A DNA stretch of 5,394 nt from Candidatus Brocadiales bacterium (GTDB lineage: Bacteria; Planctomycetota; Brocadiia; Brocadiales; Bathyanammoxibiaceae), in the NCBI GenBank assembly GCA_030586765.1, contig JAUQZZ010000131.1, positions 1 to 5,394 on the forward strand, written 5' to 3'. Shown here piece by piece: positions 1 to 5,218 of this stretch (position 1 is its first letter; every line of letters begins with the position of its first letter). The notes beneath the pieces are model-generated. The model saw nothing but the letters and a program-made list of their open reading frames with translations, ran no database searches and was not told the DNA's origin. The position numbers and the translations under genes are program-made.

Positions 1-1
1 A

Positions 2-1936
2 CTAAAGCATAGAGAGGCCGCACGGTTTAATGGCGAAAAGAGTTTTCAGGCTACTACGTGCGTAGATGAAAAGTGGTTCAACGAGAACGTCCCCTGCCGC
101 CGTACCTGTCCAGCAGGTACCAATGCCCGGGGCTATGTTATGGCCATTGCAGAGGGGAGATATCAGGAGGCCTACCTCCTTGCCAGACAAAATAATCCCT
201 TTGTTGCCACCTGTGGGAAGGTCTGCGGAGCTCCCTGTGAGACCGCCTGCCAGAGGGGCAAGGTGGACGAACCTGTAAGTATAAGGGCCCTGAAGGACTT
301 CGCCGTGTCGCAGGATAAGCTGAGTCATGAAGAAGTGTACAGCTGGATGCGGAAGAGGATAGGAAAGGTAACGCTGGGCAGGAACAGTAACTTATCAGGG
401 AGGGGTAAGTCCGGCCTCAATGACGTCCCCCGGGTGGCCGTGGTGGGGGCTGGGCCTGCAGGTCTAACGGCGGCCCACGACCTTGCCCTTATGGGATACA
501 GTGTTTGTGCCTATGAATCTGGCAGTAACCCAGGGGGGATGCCAGAAAAGTCCTTACCCCGTTACCGCCTGGACAGAGAGGCCGTAAAGAAGGATGTGGA
601 TACTATACTTTCCCTTGGCGGAATAGACCTTGCGATAGACAAGAAGTGTGGCAAGGATTTTACGATTGATCAACTCCGTGAGGAGTTTGATGCGGTGCTT
701 ATTGCCGTAGGGCTTCAGAAGGGTAGGATGCTACCCATACCTGGTATTGAGCAAGAAGGTGTACTTTCAGGGCTAGATTTCCTTATGGATGTGGGCAAAG
801 GGGACGGGTTACCCATGGGGAAAAAGGCTGTAGTAATAGGGGGAGGTTGCGTAGAGGCGCATGGGGAGACCCTGTGTAAGGTTGTACAGGGGGGCAAGGC
901 TATAGTATTAGGGGGAGGTTGTGTTGCTACAGACGTGGCCAGGGCCCTTATTCGCATCAATAAGTGCAAAGAGGTACATCTAGTTTGCCTTGAAGCCGCG
1001 AAGGGCTGTAGGCCCGATAACCCGAAGGAAGAGATGCCCGCATGGGTCAGCGACGTGGTGGAGAGCTTGGAAGAAGGCATCATTTTTAGTACCTCATGGG
1101 GGCCCAAGAGGATTATAGGTGAAAATGGGAAGGTAAAGGGCCTGGAGGTAATAAAGGTAAAATCCGTTTACGACGACCAGGGCCGCTTTAATCCTATTTA
1201 CATACCGGGTTCGGAACGCATCATAGAGGCCAGTAATATACTACTCTCCATAGGTCAGGCACCTGATATGTCCTTCATGGATGGTAGCTCTGGTCTTGAA
1301 CTTGACCAGAGGAAGATGCTCAAGATAGACCCGCTAACCCTTTCTACCTCTAAGCCGGGGGTATTTGCCTGTGGCGATATCCTTAGGCCTGGACTGATAA
1401 TAAATGCTGTGGCCTCTGGCCAGCTCGCCGCTCAGTCCATCCACCAATATTTTGGTGGTACAGGCACCCTCGGCCTTAACCAGCCAGGCCCTATGGAGTC
1501 AATACCGGTGCCGAGGAGGTTTGATAGATTCTTCCCAAGACTAAAGAAAGAGAGGAAACTACCGGCCCTGGTGCCCGTGAAAAAGAGGGTCAAGGGGTGG
1601 GAGGCACAAGAGTATACGTATTCGGAGTGTTCTGCTAAGGGGCAGGCAGAAAGGTGCCTGAATTGTAACGTAAGCCCTGTGATATTGCCAAATGCCAATT
1701 GCATCCTCTGCGGTGGTTGTGTGGATGTCTGCCCGGCTAAATGTATATCTATGGCCTACTTCCAGAAGGCCGACCTGGATTCAGCAGTGGATTCAACAGT
1801 GAATTCAAAAGTTGATGGTTATGGGCCCTGGGCTGGGCTGGTCCATGACGAAGAACCGTGTATTCACTGCGGGCTGTGCAGTCTCCGCTGTCCGGTGGAT
1901 GCCATGAGCATGATAAGGTTTGAGGAGATGTTATAG
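2..1936 (+). CDS. FAD/NAD(P) oxidoreductase, GltD/NfnB-like, with C-terminal 2x[4Fe-4S] ferredoxin module (5' partial)
   Basis: The frame is open from the window edge and has no ATG, GTG or TTG before 140. That ATG lies inside the N-terminal Fe-S domain, so the true start is upstream. 644 residues are visible, numbered here from base 2. Domains in order: a GltD-type Fe-S domain with Cys 20, 32, 36 (VPCRRTCPA) and 71, 75, 79, 83; an FAD Rossmann motif GAGPAG at 149-154; an NAD(P) Rossmann domain with a doubled GGGCV motif at 280-284 and 304-308; the second FAD motif GVFACGD at 453-459; a Cys group at 543/552/555; and two ferredoxin motifs at Cys 567-570-573-577 and 620-623-626-630. Known relatives pass electrons between NAD(P)H, flavin and ferredoxin. 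I infer a cytoplasmic module exchanging electrons with the Rieske/cytochrome b complex encoded 9 bp downstream. It is not glutamate synthase small subunit by context. Fold is certain; substrate is not. Confidence 0.9.
   Translation, partial: LKHREAARFNGEKSFQATTCVDEKWFNENVPCRRTCPAGTNARGYVMAIAEGRYQEAYLLARQNNPFVATCGKVCGAPCETACQRGKVDEPVSIRALKDFAVSQDKLSHEEVYSWMRKRIGKVTLGRNSNLSGRGKSGLNDVPRVAVVGAGPAGLTAAHDLALMGYSVCAYESGSNPGGMPEKSLPRYRLDREAVKKDVDTILSLGGIDLAIDKKCGKDFTIDQLREEFDAVLIAVGLQKGRMLPIPGIEQEGVLSGLDFLMDVGKGDGLPMGKKAVVIGGGCVEAHGETLCKVVQGGKAIVLGGGCVATDVARALIRINKCKEVHLVCLEAAKGCRPDNPKEEMPAWVSDVVESLEEGIIFSTSWGPKRIIGENGKVKGLEVIKVKSVYDDQGRFNPIYIPGSERIIEASNILLSIGQAPDMSFMDGSSGLELDQRKMLKIDPLTLSTSKPGVFACGDILRPGLIINAVASGQLAAQSIHQYFGGTGTLGLNQPGPMESIPVPRRFDRFFPRLKKERKLPALVPVKKRVKGWEAQEYTYSECSAKGQAERCLNCNVSPVILPNANCILCGGCVDVCPAKCISMAYFQKADLDSAVDSTVNSKVDGYGPWAGLVHDEEPCIHCGLCSLRCPVDAMSMIRFEEML
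824..924 (+). repeat. Imperfect direct repeat duplicating the NAD(P) Rossmann strand-loop motif
   Basis: The 29-bp copies at 824-852 and 896-924 differ at three positions and start 72 bp apart, so the frame is kept. They encode KAVVIGGGCV (275-284 of the visible oxidoreductase) and KAIVLGGGCV (299-308). The rest of the 72-bp unit shows no similarity. Only the second copy continues with the normal family sequence (ATDVARA), so the first copy plus its 14-residue follow-on looks like an insertion of about 24 residues. Both copies have Cys where the family usually has Asn (GGGNV). Confidence 0.8.
1778..1813 (+). repeat. 12-bp tandem repeat, three units, in the inter-cluster linker
   Basis: Units at 1778-1789 (gattcagcagtg), 1790-1801 (gattcaacagtg) and 1802-1813 (aattcaaaagtt) encode DSAV-DSTV-NSKV in frame. 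They sit between the two C-terminal 4Fe-4S motifs of the oxidoreductase, where 42 residues separate the last Cys of one motif from the first Cys of the next. The first two units differ by one base; the third is more diverged. Confidence 0.8.
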
Positions 1937-1940
1937 GAGA
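1934..1940 (+). promoter_or_regulatory. Ribosome binding site of the Rieske gene
   Basis: The sequence taggaga contains AGGAG and overlaps the stop codon of the oxidoreductase gene (1934-1936). It lies 5 bp before the ATG at 1946 and supports that start. The overlap suggests translational coupling of the two genes. Confidence 0.7.
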
Positions 1941-1945
1941 AAAAG

Positions 1946-2443
1946 ATGTTGAAACCGACGACAAATGATATTCCTGAAACCATGGTGTCTCGTCGCAGGG
2001 TGCTCGGGGGTGCATTATTCTGGGCTAGCTGTGGCATAGTAGTGGTCATATTGGGTGTGATTGGGGGAGGGGTGCTTCGCTTCCTTTACCCGAGGGCACT
2101 GTATGAGGCATCAAAGATATTCAAGGTGGGCAGGCCAGAGTCCTATAAGGTAGGTTCTGTGAACCTTGTGACCGGGCGAGGTGTATGGATTGTGAGGGAG
2201 CAGGAGGGCTTTTATGCCATCCTGGCCAAGTGTACCCACCTGGGGTGTCAGCCCATCTGGTACGAAGACCAGCAGGTGTTTAAATGCCCCTGCCACGGCA
2301 GTCGCTTCCACAAGGACGGGGTTAACTTCGCAGGCCCGGCACCAAGACCCCTAGACCGGCTATACCTAAGCCTCGCCTCGGACGGCCACCTGGAGGTAGA
2401 TAAGGGAAAGGATGTCGGTCTGGACTATAAACTGAAGGTCTAA
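1946..2443 (+). CDS. Rieske [2Fe-2S] iron-sulfur protein of a cytochrome bc/b6f-type complex
   Basis: This 165-residue protein carries electrons from quinol at the Qo site to a c-type heme. Residues 15-20 (SRRRVL) form a twin-arginine-like motif followed by a hydrophobic segment at about 23-47, read as an uncleaved Tat signal anchor. The soluble domain has both cluster-binding boxes, CTHLGC (96-101) and CPCHGS (114-119), then the GPAPRPL loop (130-136). Cluster ligands are therefore Cys96, His98, Cys114 and His117, with the Cys101-Cys116 disulfide expected. Length and layout are normal for the family. Phe121 stands where high-potential Rieske proteins have a Tyr that hydrogen-bonds the cluster, which suggests a lowered midpoint potential. 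It lies between the oxidoreductase (9-bp gap) and cytochrome b (19-bp gap), as expected for one complex. An arsenite-oxidase-type or dioxygenase-type Rieske is excluded by the anchor and neighbours. Confidence 0.95.
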   Translation: MLKPTTNDIPETMVSRRRVLGGALFWASCGIVVVILGVIGGGVLRFLYPRALYEASKIFKVGRPESYKVGSVNLVTGRGVWIVREQEGFYAILAKCTHLGCQPIWYEDQQVFKCPCHGSRFHKDGVNFAGPAPRPLDRLYLSLASDGHLEVDKGKDVGLDYKLKV

Positions 2444-2451
2444 TGTCGCTC

Positions 2452-2456
2452 AGGAG
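2452..2456 (+). promoter_or_regulatory. Ribosome binding site of the cytochrome b gene
   Basis: AGGAG lies 6 bp before the ATG at 2463 and fixes this start. It sits in the 19-bp gap after the Rieske stop codon. Confidence 0.7.
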
Positions 2457-2462
2457 AAAGAG

Positions 2463-3197
2463 ATGAACATATTTGTCCAGATGTGGAGGTCTCTCTTCAG
2501 GACAGGGGTGACTGACAGCCCTGTCCACAGGGTCTTTCGTGTAGTAGTAAATTTCATCCTGCATCTACACCCTGCCAGGGTAAGCAAGGATGGCATTAAA
2601 ATAACTTATACGTTTTGTCTGGGTGGGCTTAGTGTCCTCTTTTTTATAATGACGGCCCTAACCGGGGGGTTATTAATGATTTATTACACCCCGGATGTAG
2701 ACAAGGCCTATGCCAATATGCTGGACCTTGAGAACGTGATTCCTTTCGGGATGTTCCTTAGAAATCTGCACAGGTTTGCTGCACATGCTATGGTTATCTC
2801 CGTATCCTTGCACATGCTAAGGGTGTTTCTGACTGCCTCTTACAAGTCACCCAGAGAGTTCAACTGGGTAATCGGCACCGGTCTTCTGCTGATGACCTTC
2901 TTACTCAGTTTTACCGGGTATCTCCTACCATGGGACCAGCTATCTTACTGGGCAGTTACCGTTGGGACGACTATGGCGGAAAATAGCCCCATAGTGGGTG
3001 CTAAGGGCCCGTTCAGCGTCCTCGGCCCTGAAGAGGACATGCGCTTCATCCTGCTTGGGGGCACAAGTATAGACCAACCGACCCTTATTAGATTCTATTT
3101 TGCCCATTGTATCGGCCTGCCAGGGGCATTAGTGGGACTAATGGCCATGCACTTCTGGAGGGTGAGGAAGGCCGGAGGAATCTCCAGACCCCTTTAA
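2463..3197 (+). CDS. petB: Cytochrome b6-like subunit (N-terminal four-helix half of cytochrome b)
   Basis: This 244-residue membrane subunit should hold hemes bL and bH and part of both quinone sites. Four membrane helices are visible at about 49-75, 105-124, 136-155 and 212-232. Heme ligands are His103/His117 on helix B and His215/His230 on helix D. The 14 and 15 spacing matches b6; bc1 cytochrome b has 14 and 14. Other family signatures are SPVHR (19-23), YKSPREFNWV (127-136) and GYLLPWDQLSYWAV (152-165). Cys52 in CLGG lies exactly 51 residues before the first heme His, as Cys35 does in plant b6, where it binds heme c_i covalently. The protein ends soon after helix D (RKAGGISRPL), much as plant b6 does, so the cytochrome b is split; the C-terminal half is the next gene. 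It is about 30 residues longer than plant b6, partly from extra sequence before helix D. The symbol reflects family only; the complex is not photosynthetic. Confidence 0.93.
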   Translation: MNIFVQMWRSLFRTGVTDSPVHRVFRVVVNFILHLHPARVSKDGIKITYTFCLGGLSVLFFIMTALTGGLLMIYYTPDVDKAYANMLDLENVIPFGMFLRNLHRFAAHAMVISVSLHMLRVFLTASYKSPREFNWVIGTGLLLMTFLLSFTGYLLPWDQLSYWAVTVGTTMAENSPIVGAKGPFSVLGPEEDMRFILLGGTSIDQPTLIRFYFAHCIGLPGALVGLMAMHFWRVRKAGGISRPL

Positions 3198-3202
3198 AGT
3201 TT

Positions 3203-3207
3203 GAGGG
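3203..3207 (+). promoter_or_regulatory. Ribosome binding site deciding the subunit IV start
   Basis: GAGGG lies 7 bp before the ATG at 3215. It supports this start over the in-frame ATG at 3107, which would overlap the cytochrome b gene by 91 bp and add residues unlike the family. Confidence 0.65.
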
Positions 3208-3214
3208 ATTACTT

Positions 3215-3991
3215 ATGAACGACAAGACAGAATTAAAGGAAAGATTGAGACTCCTTACGGTTATACGGGAAGAGGCCCTGCTCCGGCAGAGGGACATCTA
3301 TCCTAGGGAAGAAAAGGTAGATACCTGGCCCAACCTGGTGGTGAAAGAGTTGATTGCGTTGCTCATTTTCACCATCGTGCTGGTGGTCTGGGCCCTGGTT
3401 CAGGACGCCCCGCTTGAGGAACTGGCCAACCCTGGCCTCACACCCAGGGAGGCCAAGGCGCCCTGGTATTTTGTGGGACTCCAGGAGCTTTTGGTGTATT
3501 TTGACCCCTGGATGGCCGGCGTGGTCTTGCCCACCATTATCCTGGTGGGGCTTGCCCTTATACCCTACCTTGACCCGGACCCCATAAAGGGTGTTGGCCG
3601 GTATGCAATAGGGAAAAGGAAGTTTGCCGCCTTTTGTTTCATCTTTGGCTTTACGATGTGGTTTGCCCTGGTGGCAGTAGGTCAGTACTTCAGGGGCCCT
3701 GGCTGGACCTTCTACTTGCCGTGGGAATCCTGGGAAACGCCCAAGGAGATAGAGGTGTCCCTGACCAATTTCCCCATGGTGGCAGGGATAGCCTTCCTGG
3801 CATGCTACTACATCCTCGGACTTAGCATCCCAGCGGTGGCATTTCAGAACTTCTTCTGGCGGCTTGGTCTCATAAGGTATAACATCACCATGATACTGCT
3901 CATGACTATGATGCTGGTGCCGGTGAAGATATTGCTGAGACAGGTCCTTCACATACAGTACATAGTTAAAACTCCATGGTTTAACATCTGA
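3215..3991 (+). CDS. petD: Subunit IV-like protein (C-terminal half of cytochrome b), extended
   Basis: This 258-residue membrane protein completes the split cytochrome b and contributes the ef loop of the Qo site. After a charged cytoplasmic N-terminus (1-45) come helices at about 46-62, 100-118, 138-157, 187-208 and 219-236. The Qo motif is seen at 82-85 as APWY, followed by FVGLQELL, aligned with PEWYF of plant subunit IV, so the usual Glu is replaced by Pro. Plant subunit IV has about 160 residues and three helices. Here roughly 80 to 100 extra C-terminal residues add two more helices and end in TPWFNI. The start at 3215 is chosen because it has a GAGGG site and leaves a 17-bp gap after cytochrome b. 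The gene is 11 bp upstream of the hexaheme cytochrome. The symbol is by family only. Assignment is strong from the motif and from adjacency to b6. Confidence 0.9.
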   Translation: MNDKTELKERLRLLTVIREEALLRQRDIYPREEKVDTWPNLVVKELIALLIFTIVLVVWALVQDAPLEELANPGLTPREAKAPWYFVGLQELLVYFDPWMAGVVLPTIILVGLALIPYLDPDPIKGVGRYAIGKRKFAAFCFIFGFTMWFALVAVGQYFRGPGWTFYLPWESWETPKEIEVSLTNFPMVAGIAFLACYYILGLSIPAVAFQNFFWRLGLIRYNITMILLMTMMLVPVKILLRQVLHIQYIVKTPWFNI

Positions 3992-4002
3992 AGGTTTCTG
4001 CT

Positions 4003-5121
4003 ATGAGATGGAAAATAGCTTTTTTGGCGTTGTCCTTAGTCTTGCTTGGGTTTCTGATTGTGTGGATTATCAAGGAGACCAGGCCCGAATGGAAGCATTA
4101 CCAGAAGGCCGAGTACGCCCAGTGCATTACTAACTTAGAGCAAGAGCTTGAACGCTGGTCCGACCCCACGTGGGGAGACCCGAAAGTGGCCCAACAGCTC
4201 CAAGAAAAGGTAAAGGGCCTACAGAGACCGAAGCTGGAAGTAAAACAATTTCTTCTCAAAGGGACGGGACTCTGGAAAGATGGAAGAAATGGGAAAAGGG
4301 TGGACAGATGCACTACCTGCCACGTTGACGAAGAAAAGCTGTCCAAACTCCATCTCAACATCGTGGATAATTTTCCCTTTGGACTCTACGGTTGCACTAT
4401 CTGCCATGGCGGGCAGGGGGAATCTCTTAAACTTAAAAAGGCCCATAACGGCATGTATCGTGACAGAAAAGAGATGTTGGCGAGGCTTGGCACGGCAGAT
4501 GCACTGCTCCAACTCTGGAAGGGTTTTGCAGAACTCGCTCCTGAGGAGGGTACGGAGGCCTCTGACTTCAAATACTACGGGGTCACGGGGGAAAAGGCAG
4601 TTTATGTGGGTAGTGCCGCATGCCTGAGGTGCCATAAAGGGCTGACCACATGGCACATAGACCGCTGGAAGAACAATAAATTTGTCACGCTAGAGAAGAT
4701 CAAAAATGCCCCGGATTTTATCAAGGGGGATGAGAAGTATAGAAGGCAGTGCTACAAGTGTCACACCACGGGATACGATGAGAAGACGGGGAAGTATGCC
4801 GAAGAAGGGGTTACATGCGAGGCCTGCCATGGGCCTGGCCAATTCTATGTCTACTTCATGAGCTCAGGGAAGGTGACAGAAGCCCAGAGGCTCAGCAAGC
4901 TTGGTTTTAGTTACGACGTCTGTGGCCGGTGCCATATGGCCAGAAACCACGAGGTAAGGGTCTCCGCCCTTGCCCAGCTTGAACCTGGCCCAAAAGGGCC
5001 CCCCTCTGCCCCAACCGAACGCAACGAGGAACTCCCAGTTGACTTGACCCAGGAGGAGGCCGTCGCTTTGGCAGGAGAACTATTAACAGCATTGCGAGAA
5101 GAGGCCCACCTCAAACGATAA
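4003..5121 (+). CDS. Membrane-anchored hexaheme cytochrome c, probable electron-accepting subunit of the complex
   Basis: This 372-residue protein has an N-terminal membrane anchor (about 4-23) with no clear cleavage site; the rest should face the periplasm or an equivalent compartment. Six CXXCH heme-binding motifs are present: CTTCH (103), CTICH (131), CLRCH (207), CYKCH (250), CEACH (272) and CGRCH (307). They form two groups. The first pair, with the GCTICHGGQG signature, resembles diheme cytochromes linked to bacterial bc complexes. The last four, with YVGSAACLRCH, CHTTGYD and GVTCEACHGPG, resemble the cytochrome c554-like family. Possible distal ligands include His117, His148, His218 and His316. 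The C-terminal 50 or so residues are Pro/Glu-rich, then helical. Following the cytochrome b genes, it takes the place of cytochrome c1 or f, receiving electrons from the Rieske protein (inference). A weak ribosome site (gaagg, 3990-3994) precedes the ATG. The family is clear, the exact role less so. Confidence 0.9.
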   Translation: MRWKIAFLALSLVLLGFLIVWIIKETRPEWKHYQKAEYAQCITNLEQELERWSDPTWGDPKVAQQLQEKVKGLQRPKLEVKQFLLKGTGLWKDGRNGKRVDRCTTCHVDEEKLSKLHLNIVDNFPFGLYGCTICHGGQGESLKLKKAHNGMYRDRKEMLARLGTADALLQLWKGFAELAPEEGTEASDFKYYGVTGEKAVYVGSAACLRCHKGLTTWHIDRWKNNKFVTLEKIKNAPDFIKGDEKYRRQCYKCHTTGYDEKTGKYAEEGVTCEACHGPGQFYVYFMSSGKVTEAQRLSKLGFSYDVCGRCHMARNHEVRVSALAQLEPGPKGPPSAPTERNEELPVDLTQEEAVALAGELLTALREEAHLKR

Positions 5122-5148
5122 AAATTCGTGTGTTAACCCTGTGGCAGG

Positions 5149-5176
5149 TAAGGGGGACGATGTCCCCTTTAGGGGA
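5149..5176 (+). promoter_or_regulatory. Intergenic hairpin with a competing alternative fold
   Basis: Bases 5149-5158 pair with 5162-5171 to give a 10-bp stem with one G-U pair and a 3-base loop (gat); the core ggggac/gtcccc is perfect. A second hairpin, tccc c at 5163-5167 with gggga at 5172-5176 and loop ttta, shares the right arm, so the two exclude each other. No T-run follows, so this is not a classic intrinsic terminator. It may be an attenuator, an mRNA processing site or a 3'-end stabiliser that sets the ratio between the complex and the downstream gene. The surrounding spacer (5122-5218) shows nothing else I can support. Confidence 0.45.
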
Positions 5177-5203
5177 ATAAATCTATCAAGACAGCCAGAG
5201 TAG

Positions 5204-5210
5204 AAAGGAG
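5204..5210 (+). promoter_or_regulatory. Ribosome binding site of the last, partial gene
   Basis: AAAGGAG, the strongest such site in the window, lies 8 bp before a GTG at 5219 and decides the start of a gene that runs off the window. Confidence 0.7.
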
Positions 5211-5218
5211 CTAACACC

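Noticed and set aside
824..924. Frameshift or assembly error as an explanation for the repeated GGGCV motif
   Set aside because: The copies are 72 bp apart, both in frame, differ at three bases, and the sequence between them is unrelated. A simple indel error does not explain this, though raw reads should still be checked.
1441..1458. Perfect 7-bp inverted repeat (ccaccaa/ttggtgg) with a 4-base loop inside the oxidoreductase gene
   Set aside because: Short, within codons for a normal stretch of the protein, with no T-run or gene boundary nearby; likely chance.
140..1936. ATG at 140 as the start of the oxidoreductase
   Set aside because: The frame is open upstream to the window edge and encodes family-typical residues, including Cys 32 and 36 of the N-terminal Fe-S domain, so this Met is internal.
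3107..3214. Upstream in-frame ATG at 3107 for subunit IV
   Set aside because: It would overlap the end of cytochrome b in another frame, has no good ribosome site, and adds residues that do not look like the family. The ATG at 3215 has GAGGG at proper spacing.
3233..3952. Long antisense open frame (239 codons) opposite subunit IV
   Set aside because: It lies wholly opposite a well-supported gene. Its translation is rich in His, Gln and Gly, has no recognisable domain, and looks like a codon-bias shadow.
4219..4656. Antisense open frame (145 codons) opposite the hexaheme cytochrome
   Set aside because: No family features, and it is fully opposite a gene with six CXXCH motifs in the sense frame.
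5092..5120. Possible promoter: ttgcga, 17-bp spacer, acgata
   Set aside because: The -10 match to TATAAT is poor and the element lies mostly inside the cytochrome gene; not enough to call a promoter.
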